64,000 nt of DNA from VGCC01 sp044375955 (GTDB taxonomy: Bacteria > Actinomycetota > Actinomycetes > S36-B12), in contig JBILLS010000001.1 in NCBI GenBank assembly GCA_044375955.1, positions 204,599 through 268,598 of the forward strand, read 5' to 3'. Position 1 is the stretch's first letter. Every line of letters begins with the position of its first letter. A model generated the notes under the pieces. The model was not told the origin of the DNA. It searched no databases and saw nothing but the letters and a program-made list of their open reading frames with translations. This document shows positions 35,973-44,687 of this stretch, one piece after another. Made by a program: the position numbers and the translations under genes.

Positions 35973-37091
35973 ATGGCATCGCCGACGTTCTACGTCGCCT
36001 CACCATTGGGTGAAAGGACCGCAGGGCCAGAACTCCTCACACAACTCGTCGACGCTCTGCGACGGCGCCACCTCGAGGCCTACCTCATCCCGATGTGGAC
36101 ATACCGTGGACGACGCAATCATCCGGAGTACGACAGGTACGACTTCGAAGTCGCAGATCGGATCGCGGATCCCGACAACGCCGTCCTGGTTGTGCCCGAG
36201 GTCAGTCCCATCGAATCATGGCGTGAACTCGCGAAGGTGCCTCGGGAGCGAACCTGGATGGGATGGTTCAGCGTCAACAACTCCGCCGACCCCCGCGCCC
36301 GGTACTACAAGCCATCGGAGGCAACCGGCTCGATGTATCCGCCCGGTTTCTCGCCGAGCACGCCCCCGCAGCCTCCGACCGGGGGTCAGCAGCCACTCGG
36401 CTCCACCCTGCCGGATCTCTGGCGCGAGGCTCGACGCAGGACCGGTGAGTTCGGCGGCGGCCTGCGCGCAGCCGCGGTGCAGACGGTGTCGATGCGCTAC
36501 GCACGCACAGTCATCGAGAGCCCGATTCGATTCATCGCGCAGTCGTTCTACGCGCAGGGTTTCTGCCGAGAGGTGCTTGGCCGAGATGCGCTGGTGATGA
36601 CGGACCCCATGCGCGTGGTCGATATCGGTCCGGTGCGCAAAGAACGCAATGTCGTGCTCTTCAACCAGGTCAAGGCGAGTTCCCATGCCGAGGCGCTGGC
36701 TCAGCGTCTGCCCGACGTGGAGTTCCGGCCACTCGGAGGCAAGCCCTACGACGACGCTATGCGTGACCTGGCGAGTGCCACGCTCTACATCGAGCTCGGT
36801 CATCTCCCGGGCCGCGACCGACTTCCGCGGGAGGCGGCGTTCTACGGCACCCCGGTTGTCACCCTCTGTCGAGGCGCTGGGTACCTATGGGCCGATGTCC
36901 CGCTCCCGGTCGAGGATCGCATCCCGTATCTCGATAACTGGGAGACGCCGATGGTCGAGGCCATCCAGCGCGTCATCGCCGATCCGCACGCAGCACTTGA
37001 GCGCCAGGCGTCCTACCGAGAGTGGGTCGTGCACGAACCTGAGCGCTACGAACGCGCAGTCGATGAATGGGTGGCCCTGGCGGTCACGTAG
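35973..37091 (+). CDS. putative GT-B glycosyltransferase, unclassified
   Basis: 372 aa. The N-terminal half (FYVASPLGERTAGPELLTQLVDAL) resembles an acceptor-binding Rossmann half, and the C-terminal half has IELGHLPGRDRLPREAAFYGTPVV (about residues 270-295), a donor-site pattern with an E near the family's conserved Glu. It is transcribed away from the rhamnosyltransferase and converges with the GT2 gene at 37084 with an 8-base overlap. The family cannot be named from motifs alone. Confidence 0.6.
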   Translation: MASPTFYVASPLGERTAGPELLTQLVDALRRRHLEAYLIPMWTYRGRRNHPEYDRYDFEVADRIADPDNAVLVVPEVSPIESWRELAKVPRERTWMGWFSVNNSADPRARYYKPSEATGSMYPPGFSPSTPPQPPTGGQQPLGSTLPDLWREARRRTGEFGGGLRAAAVQTVSMRYARTVIESPIRFIAQSFYAQGFCREVLGRDALVMTDPMRVVDIGPVRKERNVVLFNQVKASSHAEALAQRLPDVEFRPLGGKPYDDAMRDLASATLYIELGHLPGRDRLPREAAFYGTPVVTLCRGAGYLWADVPLPVEDRIPYLDNWETPMVEAIQRVIADPHAALERQASYREWVVHEPERYERAVDEWVALAVT

Positions 37092-38013
37092 AGAAAACTT
37101 GTTCGCGGAAGCGCCACTCTTCCGTTGGTAGCGGCGCTCCGAATAGCCGATGCCGCACGTGACTTGCGGTGACGGATGTCAACGCGCGCGTGATTTCCGG
37201 GAGCGAGCTCGGGTGCGCGGCGACATAGCGACCGAGCCACGCCATGAGGTGGGCGTCATCGCGGCGGGCGACGGCATCGAACTTTGTGCGGAAGGAGTCC
37301 GCCCGGCCGTAGGTCACGATCGTGGGCGTCGACAGTTCCTCGACGTAGGAATTCTGAAGTGACGCCGCCGCTGCCATCTCAATGCGCATCCCACTGGGCT
37401 TCGTGAAGGGGAAGTCACGCATGCGCAGGAACGTCTCCAGGGTGGTGATCGCACCACTCATGTTGATGTAGGTCGGTTGCACCAGTTGGTCGGCGATCCA
37501 CTCGGCTACGGTCATGCGCAAGGGGCCGGGCAAAGGGAAGCTTGTCCAGGAGTCAAGAACCGATTGGTCGACTCCGCGGCCAAGGTCATCCGGGTCATCG
37601 GCTGCCATCGCCCAGGGACCCAGGTAGATGGTTCCTCGGCGCAGTGGCCAATTCCCATGGGCGTCGACGATGGCGCGGATCCCCGCCGGGCGAAGTTCAT
37701 CGTCGTGAGCGAACCAGTAGATCCAGGTGTCCCGGCCATAGCCCATTGCCTCGACCTGGGTCACCCAGAAGTTCTGGTGCTCGATCCACCCGAGTTCCCG
37801 ACCTGTCAAGACCACGTCACAGCGCGGCAACGACCGTGCAGCGTCAAGGGCCACGCGATGGTCGGCACTCTCGGGCTCGGAGTTGACGCTGATCACCACA
37901 CGCTCAAACCAGGGTGCGGCCTCAGGCATCGTGTGCAGCGCCCGACGAAATCGATCTCCGCCGCGATAGACGGGAAGGATGAGAACGGGACGGACGATGG
38001 CCGTCGCGATCAT
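37084..38013 (-). CDS. GT2-like glycosyltransferase
   Basis: 309 aa. The N-terminus (RPVLILPVYRGGDRFRRAL) and WIYWFAHDDELRP (about residues 96-108) match the GT-A fold with a metal-binding D-D motif. The middle (WIADQLVQPTYINMSGAIT) and C-terminal region are less typical. Overlaps the convergent gene by 8 bases. Donor and acceptor are unknown. Confidence 0.72.
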   Translation of the reverse strand: MIATAIVRPVLILPVYRGGDRFRRALHTMPEAAPWFERVVISVNSEPESADHRVALDAARSLPRCDVVLTGRELGWIEHQNFWVTQVEAMGYGRDTWIYWFAHDDELRPAGIRAIVDAHGNWPLRRGTIYLGPWAMAADDPDDLGRGVDQSVLDSWTSFPLPGPLRMTVAEWIADQLVQPTYINMSGAITTLETFLRMRDFPFTKPSGMRIEMAAAASLQNSYVEELSTPTIVTYGRADSFRTKFDAVARRDDAHLMAWLGRYVAAHPSSLPEITRALTSVTASHVRHRLFGAPLPTEEWRFREQVFST

Positions 38014-38081
38014 TTATCGAGGTTAACAGAGCACCTATTGCCTTGAAGTCGCGCGTGAGACCCCTAGCAGATCCGTGAGCC

Positions 38082-40019
38082 CTAGAGGCCAAGGAGCCGG
38101 GCTTGCGCATCGAAGTCCTTGACCGCGGCTCGGACCTCCACGAAGGTTCCTCGCGCCACGATGTGTCCACGATCAAGGTAGAGGACCTCATCGGCATTGC
38201 GCACTGTCGCAAGTCGGTGGGCGATCGTGATCGTCGTGACCGTACCCTCGAGCTCTTGAAGAGTCGCGATAATGGCGATTTCCGTCTCGGCATCGAGTGC
38301 GCTTGTTGCCTCGTCGAGAACGAGAAGCTTGGGTCGGGTATAGAGAGCGCGAGCAATCCCCAATCGCTGCTTTTGACCACCAGAGAGTCGAAAACCACGT
38401 TCGCCTATCGGAGTATCAAGACCTTCACGCTGATCACGTAGGAAGTCACTGATGTGCGCGCGTTCAAGGGACTCCCATACGAGGTCGTCACTCACCAGAT
38501 CACGTGGAAGCCCGAGGGCAACGTTCTCCCGCACACTTCCCTCGATCAGGGCCACTTGCTGGGGCACGTAGGCGATGGCCCCTGGCCACCGGTCGATGGC
38601 GAGCCGTGGATCCAGGCCACCCAAGAGTGCTTCTCCCGAGTTGGGTGTCACGACTCCGAGGATGATGTCTGCAAGCGTGGACTTTCCCGCCCCCGTCGGA
38701 CCCACGAGTGCCACCGACTTACCGGCAGGGACGTGGAGCGAAGCATCCGCCAGAGCAGGCTCCCGTGCTCCGTCATAGGTAAGGGTTGCGTGATAGATCT
38801 TCACCGAAGCAACGAAGTCTGGATACCCGGTGTGAATGTGTTGGCATAAGACTTCCGCCGTCATGCGTTCTCCGGTATCTGCTGCCTGATGTCGATTTAC
38901 GAATTCAGCCATGTAGAAGGTCGGCTGAGCCATGATGCTGGAGTTTCGAATTGTGATTCCAGCGCCCTGGAGGCGAAGCAGTGCCGGCATGATCCGCGAC
39001 CCGGCTGCGAGGAAGAGTGCGACGGTCGAGGCTGCTGCCGCCCAGTCCTTCGTCAGGAACTGGACCACGCCGAGCACAAGGATCCCAACGTAGAGAGCTA
39101 CTTCAAGTGCGTACTTGGGTATTTCAGCAATGAATGAGTTTGATGCGTAGGCAACCGCAGATCGCTCAGCAAGATTCTGATAACGCTGCGCGTAGAGATC
39201 TCGCCGATTCAGGACAGTCGCCTCACGGTACGTGGACAGTGCCTCAGAGACGGCCGTTAGTGAGTCGATGGAAGCGTTCTTGAGAATGGTGGCATTCCGA
39301 GCCGTCCAGCGCCCGAGAATCCGATGCATCACCAGAACGATGACGGTGAAAAGTGCGACTGCGCTAATGGTGAGTAAGGGATCAAAGGCGAACAGACTGA
39401 CGCCGACGATTACGAAGAGGAAGACTTCTGCTGCGATGATGATCGCGGAACTCAGAAGCGACACAGTAGCTGCTGACGTGCCAGTTCCCAAAGCGTAGAT
39501 CGCCTCTGAGGATGTCCAGCGTTGCACGTCGGTGAGGGGGAGCCTGAGGAATGCGCGAGAAAGTCGAGTCGCCAAGTCGGCCTGCTGGCGGGCGAGGAAG
39601 ACCGTGATGACGCGAAGCAGGAGAGCTGAGGCAAAGGTTTTTCCTACCAGTATGGTGACCGCAAGGAGCGCGAGCAGGACACTCAGCTGAGAGACGGTGA
39701 GGTCTCCCAGACCTAAGCGATCCAGCAACTGTTGAGCGACAGGCGGTATCTGGCTGGCACCGATCCCCGACACCGCAACAGCCGCGACGAGACCGATGAG
39801 GACTATGCCGATCAGGTCGAGCACACCCATCGAGATCTGAGCGAAGGCTGCAAGCACGAAGACACGTCTTTTGGGAGAGGGGAGAAGGTTGATCGCCTTT
39901 CGCACCGAAGAGATCACACTCTGTTGCGGAAAGTCGACGACATTGAGTCCGCCGTGTGCAGCAGGTGGCTCGGGAACACTAGTGGCCTCTGCTGACACGC
40001 TCGCTACTCTAGCCGTCAT
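38082..40019 (-). CDS. ABC transporter, fused permease/ATPase (PglK/MsbA-like flippase)
   Basis: 645 aa from ATG 40019; an in-frame start at 40061 is possible but has no better ribosome site. Six transmembrane segments (about residues 45-330) precede the nucleotide-binding domain: Walker A GPTGAGKST, YVPQQ Q-loop, LSGGQKQR signature, LLVLDEATSALD Walker B and AHRLATV H-loop. PglK of Campylobacter flips lipid-linked oligosaccharides with this layout. It would be a second export route besides Wzm/Wzt. Local GC is lower than around it. Confidence 0.87.
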   Translation of the reverse strand: MTARVASVSAEATSVPEPPAAHGGLNVVDFPQQSVISSVRKAINLLPSPKRRVFVLAAFAQISMGVLDLIGIVLIGLVAAVAVSGIGASQIPPVAQQLLDRLGLGDLTVSQLSVLLALLAVTILVGKTFASALLLRVITVFLARQQADLATRLSRAFLRLPLTDVQRWTSSEAIYALGTGTSAATVSLLSSAIIIAAEVFLFVIVGVSLFAFDPLLTISAVALFTVIVLVMHRILGRWTARNATILKNASIDSLTAVSEALSTYREATVLNRRDLYAQRYQNLAERSAVAYASNSFIAEIPKYALEVALYVGILVLGVVQFLTKDWAAAASTVALFLAAGSRIMPALLRLQGAGITIRNSSIMAQPTFYMAEFVNRHQAADTGERMTAEVLCQHIHTGYPDFVASVKIYHATLTYDGAREPALADASLHVPAGKSVALVGPTGAGKSTLADIILGVVTPNSGEALLGGLDPRLAIDRWPGAIAYVPQQVALIEGSVRENVALGLPRDLVSDDLVWESLERAHISDFLRDQREGLDTPIGERGFRLSGGQKQRLGIARALYTRPKLLVLDEATSALDAETEIAIIATLQELEGTVTTITIAHRLATVRNADEVLYLDRGHIVARGTFVEVRAAVKDFDAQARLLGL

Positions 40020-40074
40020 GGATGCACAGTATTTCCCACAAATCTCCCCACACACGTACATCGAATGCTGCTAG

Positions 40075-40758
40075 ATGTTGTTCCTCACTATTCCCACCGC
40101 GGGGTCACGAGCGAATCTGCTCGAGACGATTGTGGATAGGGCAGGAGTACCGCGCGCGAATGTAGTTCTGATTGCCACCCGACCTCATCTGAGTTTGCCC
40201 GCAGGGTGTCATGTGGTCGAGGACCTGGGTGAGATCAACATCCAGCGGTGGTGGAACAGGGGAATAGATGAAGCGGTGCAGCTCGGAGCTACTGTGGTCG
40301 CCGTCCTCAACGACGATGTGCGCATTGCAGATGATGGCCTCTCGTCCATGTATCGGGCGCTTGTCGAGTCGAGCGCCACGATCGCATCACCGACGCGCCC
40401 CGATTGGGGCCCGGGGATCCATAAAGGAAGACTCGTGCCGTATCGGCCCGTTCTTTGGGGTGCCTGTTGGCTGCTTGATGTTTCAAGTCCTCTGAGACCT
40501 GACGAGAGCTATCGCTGGTGGTACGGGGATAACGATCTCGATATTCGCGCACGACGGGATTACGGGGGCATCGTCAGCGTCGACGTTTGGTTCGAAAACG
40601 CGAACACGGGCCAAAGCACTTCGGTGAGTGGGGAGCTTCAGGACCTCGCTGACGAAGATGCGGCCACTTTCTGGAAGCGGTACGGCCTTCTTCTGCGAAC
40701 CTCTCGCTTCTTTGAGCGCCTGCCGTGGATAAGGACTGCTCCAAAGGAAGTCGGGTAG
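40075..40758 (+). CDS. GT2-like glycosyltransferase, short
   Basis: 227 aa from ATG 40075, divergent from the flippase (55 bases between starts). Short GT-A-like protein: FLTIPTAGSRANLLETIVDRA at the start, VVAVLNDDVRIADD (about residues 74-87) as metal site, and WGACWLLDVSSPLRPDE then DNDLDIRARR as the acceptor/E-D-D helix region. It lies in the lower-GC stretch. Next gene starts five bases after its stop. Confidence 0.7.
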   Translation: MLFLTIPTAGSRANLLETIVDRAGVPRANVVLIATRPHLSLPAGCHVVEDLGEINIQRWWNRGIDEAVQLGATVVAVLNDDVRIADDGLSSMYRALVESSATIASPTRPDWGPGIHKGRLVPYRPVLWGACWLLDVSSPLRPDESYRWWYGDNDLDIRARRDYGGIVSVDVWFENANTGQSTSVSGELQDLADEDAATFWKRYGLLLRTSRFFERLPWIRTAPKEVG

Positions 40759-40763
40759 CAGCT

Positions 40764-42509
40764 ATGCCACGAATGCTGGTTTTCCCCCCTGTTAATGGGC
40801 TACACGAGATCGACCTCGACTATTGGGCAGCCATACAAGAGTGGGACCAGCGGTTTGATGCGCAGGACGGATCGGCCACGATCTGGACGTCGGGGCGGGC
40901 GAGTCGAATAGCCGATCGCTATGCCGAGAGTCCAGTGAATATGGACCTTCGTGCAGGGCTGGTAACGGCCGACCCCGCGGAGGATCTGGAACTTCGGGAG
41001 GGATTCGTCGTCACCGATGGTTCGGGGGAGGACGTCCTTTTTGATCGCATTGCTCGTGCACTTCGGTTGGCAGCACGGTCGGACATTTCGGCGCGCGAGA
41101 TCCTTCGAGTGCATCCACCGAGTGAAGTGAACCGCCTGTGCGAATCAGGTCCCCTTGATGTTGTGGTCTTCGACCCGCGCGCTGGAAGCCACGAGGCCTT
41201 CCTCGGCGTGAATTGGTCCGAACCGCAGCTCCTCGGTACCGCATTTGTCGAGCGCGACGTCAGTCCCCTGGTCGTGGAGCAGCTCAACCGACAGATCAGG
41301 CGCGGTGGCCTTGTCCCTGCGGGTCGTCTCTTGGGCCCTGCGGGCTCAACGCGCTTGTATCGGCGCCCCATGACCACACGCGAGCGTGCCGACTTTCTCC
41401 TTCGACGAACGAAAGTCCGCACGGGGGAGGCAATCGTTCATGGCCGTCAATGGATCGAAGGGAAGCGCGCCCGACCGGGAGCTTTGGAATCTCGACGGAC
41501 TTCGTGGCCCGGTCCGGTGCCGTCGAGCTTGGTGGAGGAGTTCATCGATCGAGCAGAGGAGGCGCAAGCCGAGTGGACGATGCCGGACCTGCCGACGGAA
41601 CCCATTGACGACTTGGCTCGCGAGGCACACGATCGATTCGGTATTTACCCGATCTCGTTTAGCCACCCAAAGCCTCGTGAGTTGGGACCTGGCGCGAGCT
41701 GGCGGCTTGCTCCGATCATTCCCGGCTTCCCCTACACATTCGTCGATGAAGAGGAGTACCTAGCCACATATGCCAAGGGACCTCTCGGGCTCACGCACCG
41801 CAAGGCGGGTTGGGACTGTTTCAGGCACGTCGAAGTCCTGGCGGCGGGATCTGTTCCACTCATGGTGGACGTTCAAGACATCCCGCGATTCTCAATGATC
41901 CACTATCCGAAGAGTTCACTCACGCTCGTTCTCGATCGCCTCCGGGAATCCGGGCAGTTGCCGTCGCGCACGACGCGGACTGCGTTCCGCGAATACATGC
42001 TCAGGCACCTCACCACGGAGGCGATGGCTCGCTACCTCCTCCGCCACTCGGGCATTAAGCCGGAGGACACTGTGGTGTTCCTGGACGACAACCTCGGAAC
42101 GAACCCTGAGTATCAGAGCACCCTTACTGCCATCGGCCTGAAGCAGGTTCTGGGCCCCCGTTGCGTTGTACCCACCTCGGCTGAGTTCCTCTATTCCGAT
42201 TCCACATCGGACACATCCCGGTTCTATGGACGTGGCTTCGGCTACACGGGGATCCTGGACCCACATCTCAAGTCGACAGACGAGCGACAAGGCAACACTT
42301 TCGATCACCGCCCAAAGATCCCGCCCGGAGCCGTCGTAGTTCTTGGAAGCGTGAGTCGCAACCGAGGCCTCGCCCGAGAACTCCTTGCCGACAGCCAGAT
42401 CGAGCGGATAGTCATGATCCATGGCGAGGACTCACCACCCGAACGCGAGGATCTCGATCTCCTTCGCGGACCGCAGGTGACAGGGTTCGTGCGGGCCATC
42501 CATGTGTGA
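40764..42509 (+). CDS. unknown 581-aa protein with exostosin-like segment
   Basis: 581 aa from ATG 40764 (a longer in-frame ATG at 40725 lies inside the previous gene). No signal peptide and no transmembrane segment. The segment YAKGPLGLTHRKAGWDCFRHVEVLAAGSVPLM (about residues 345-376) resembles the donor-site helix of exostosin-type transferases; the C-terminal 200 residues have a Rossmann-like pattern (VVVLGSVSRNRGLARELL). I do not recognise the whole protein. Position after a GT2 gene and before gmd suggests glycan assembly. Confidence 0.55.
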   Translation: MPRMLVFPPVNGLHEIDLDYWAAIQEWDQRFDAQDGSATIWTSGRASRIADRYAESPVNMDLRAGLVTADPAEDLELREGFVVTDGSGEDVLFDRIARALRLAARSDISAREILRVHPPSEVNRLCESGPLDVVVFDPRAGSHEAFLGVNWSEPQLLGTAFVERDVSPLVVEQLNRQIRRGGLVPAGRLLGPAGSTRLYRRPMTTRERADFLLRRTKVRTGEAIVHGRQWIEGKRARPGALESRRTSWPGPVPSSLVEEFIDRAEEAQAEWTMPDLPTEPIDDLAREAHDRFGIYPISFSHPKPRELGPGASWRLAPIIPGFPYTFVDEEEYLATYAKGPLGLTHRKAGWDCFRHVEVLAAGSVPLMVDVQDIPRFSMIHYPKSSLTLVLDRLRESGQLPSRTTRTAFREYMLRHLTTEAMARYLLRHSGIKPEDTVVFLDDNLGTNPEYQSTLTAIGLKQVLGPRCVVPTSAEFLYSDSTSDTSRFYGRGFGYTGILDPHLKSTDERQGNTFDHRPKIPPGAVVVLGSVSRNRGLARELLADSQIERIVMIHGEDSPPEREDLDLLRGPQVTGFVRAIHV

Positions 42510-42680
42510 ATCTTCATGCCAGGCTGAGCGCCAGCAGACATCATGAGCAACGAGAGAATACTCAGCATCCATGCTCGACTCGATGATTATCCATGGGGCG
42601 GGAACGATCACGGTCGGCAGTTGAAATCGGGTAATGTTCCCGAGAGTTCGACTACGTGCCGTTGACTCGGAGGGAACCTC

Positions 42681-43685
42681 GTGGCTGAAGTGCGGCGGGC
42701 ATTCATCACTGGCGTGACAGGCCAGGATGGCTCTTACATGGCGCAGCAATTGCTGGAAAAGGGCTACGAAGTGCACGGCCTGGTGCGACGCTCGAGCACA
42801 TTCAATCGTTCGCGCATCGATCATCTGCATCATGACGAGCATCTGCCCGGGAAGAACCTTCACCTGCATTACGGGGACGTGACCGATGCCGCGCGCATGC
42901 ACCAGCTCGTGTCGGAGCTACGCCCTCACGAGGTCTACAACCTCGCTGCGCAGTCACACGTGCGTGTCTCCTTTGATGAGCCGCTCTACACGGCGAATGC
43001 CACAGGCTTGTCCACGTTGAACCTGTTAGAAGCCATCCGCTCGGTGGATACCAGCATTCGCTTCTACCAAGCCTCGACGAGCGAGATGTTCGGCGCGTCG
43101 CCGCCTCCACAGAATGAGGACACCCCGTTCTATCCACGCAGTCCCTACGGCGTTGCGAAGGTGTATAGCTACTGGATCACGCGGAATTACCGCGAGGCTT
43201 ATGACCTCTTCGCAGTCAACGGCCAGTTGTTCAACCACGAGTCTCCCAGGCGCGGCGAGACGTTCGTCACCCGCAAGATCACCCTGGCGGTCGCGAACAT
43301 CGTCAAGGGCAACCAGAAAGAATTGTGGATGGGGAACTTGGACGCCATCCGCGATTGGGGATATGCCCCCGAGTACACCGACGGCATGTGGCGCATGCTG
43401 CAAGCGGATACCCCCGAAGACTTCGTCCTCGCCACCGGCACCGCATACACCATCAAGGACTTCCTGCACTTCGCTTTCGCGCACGCAGGCCTGGAGTGGC
43501 AGGACTATGTAAAGTTCGACCCGAAGTTCCTACGCCCCACCGAGGTCGACGAATTGATCGGCGATGCATCGAAGGCGAAGAGCATTCTTGGGTGGGAGGC
43601 GAAAGTGCTCCCACCGGAGCTCGCCCGGATCATGGTGGACGCGGACATCGCGCGCCTCGATGGGGCCCCCGAAGGCCAGTTCTAG
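42681..43685 (+). CDS. gmd: GDP-mannose 4,6-dehydratase
   Basis: 334 aa from GTG 42681, set by GGAGGG at 42669-42674. TGVTGQDGSYM (residues 10-20) binds NADP. The catalytic set is complete: T133 and E135 in STSEMFG, Y156 and K160 in YGVAK. NHESPRRGETFVTRK is the family-specific tetramer/substrate segment. It makes GDP-4-keto-6-deoxymannose, substrate of the fucose synthase at 7216 or of a reductase giving GDP-rhamnose. About 170 bases of non-coding DNA lie upstream. Followed by a paralogue. Confidence 0.95.
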   Translation: MAEVRRAFITGVTGQDGSYMAQQLLEKGYEVHGLVRRSSTFNRSRIDHLHHDEHLPGKNLHLHYGDVTDAARMHQLVSELRPHEVYNLAAQSHVRVSFDEPLYTANATGLSTLNLLEAIRSVDTSIRFYQASTSEMFGASPPPQNEDTPFYPRSPYGVAKVYSYWITRNYREAYDLFAVNGQLFNHESPRRGETFVTRKITLAVANIVKGNQKELWMGNLDAIRDWGYAPEYTDGMWRMLQADTPEDFVLATGTAYTIKDFLHFAFAHAGLEWQDYVKFDPKFLRPTEVDELIGDASKAKSILGWEAKVLPPELARIMVDADIARLDGAPEGQF

Positions 43686-43691
43686 TCGCCT

Positions 43692-44687
43692 GTGTCGAGT
43701 CGGATGCGTGCGCTCATCACCGGTGCAGCCGGTCAGGACGGCACGATTCTCGCCGCACACCTGACTCGTAACGGTGTTTCGGTCACTGGCCTGATCAAGC
43801 CGGGAACCGATCGCGATCGGCTGATGCGTTACGCACCGCCGGTATCGATGGTTGATGTCGACCTTGCGGATGTCGAGGGTGTCCGAGCCGTGATCCGAGA
43901 TGTCGAGCCCACGCACATCTGGAACTTGGGCGGATTCACTGCTCCTGGGGAGTCCTGGGAACACGAGCAGGAGATCCAGCGCATCAACGTAGATGCAGTT
44001 GCAGCCATGCTAGAGGCGGCGGGAGGACTGACCACGCCTGCGCGCTTCTTCCAAGCATCCTCATCTCACATATTCGAGGGAACTGATCGATCACCGCAGG
44101 ACGAGACTTTCGAGTTGTCGCCCAGCAGCCCGTATGCCCGCTCCAAGGCCGAAGCCCTCACCCTGGTCCGTCGGTACCGCGAGGAGAAGGGGCTATTCGC
44201 GGTCTCGGGGATTCTGTACAACCATGAGTCACCACTGCGAGGCGAGAACTTCGTGACCCGCAAGGTCAGCATGGCGGTGGCGCGCATCGCTCAGGGGCTC
44301 CAGGGCAACTTAGAACTCGGGGACATCGAGGTCGCGCGCGATTGGGGCTGGGCTCCCGACTACGTGCGTGCCACGCTTCTCATGCTGCAGGCCGACACAC
44401 CACGCGACTACGTCTTGGCAACTGGCATCTCCCATCGACTGTCCTTCTTCGTGCAGAAGGCCTTCGCTGCTGTCGGCATCCAGGACTGGCAGTCCTACGT
44501 CGTGTCGCGGGAGAGCGATCGCCGGGTGGATACGAACAAGATGGTGGGTGACTCCCGCTCTGCTTACCGGGATCTTGGGTGGCGACACACTGTCGACTTC
44601 GACAGCATCGCCGCCCGCATGGTCGAACACGACCTACGCCTGCTGCAATACCCCGATGCGCTGTGGTCCGACCCCTGGATGGACTAG
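43692..44687 (+). CDS. Gmd paralogue with altered active site
   Basis: 331 aa from GTG 43692 (ATG 43704 possible). It shares Gmd features: TGAAGQDGTIL, NHESPLRGENFVTRK, RDWGWAPDYV. The catalytic loop differs: STSEMFG of Gmd is SSSHIFE here, so the Thr is S124 and the catalytic Glu is H126, while Y148 and K152 remain. Without the Glu the dehydratase reaction is doubtful, so it may reduce or epimerise the Gmd product, or modify another GDP-sugar. It lies six bases after gmd and is surely cotranscribed. Confidence 0.8.
   Translation: MSSRMRALITGAAGQDGTILAAHLTRNGVSVTGLIKPGTDRDRLMRYAPPVSMVDVDLADVEGVRAVIRDVEPTHIWNLGGFTAPGESWEHEQEIQRINVDAVAAMLEAAGGLTTPARFFQASSSHIFEGTDRSPQDETFELSPSSPYARSKAEALTLVRRYREEKGLFAVSGILYNHESPLRGENFVTRKVSMAVARIAQGLQGNLELGDIEVARDWGWAPDYVRATLLMLQADTPRDYVLATGISHRLSFFVQKAFAAVGIQDWQSYVVSRESDRRVDTNKMVGDSRSAYRDLGWRHTVDFDSIAARMVEHDLRLLQYPDALWSDPWMD

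Noticed and set aside
42510..42680. Possible riboswitch or small RNA in the longest gap, upstream of gmd
   Set aside because: I saw no convincing conserved structure, promoter pair or small frame apart from the ribosome site near its end.
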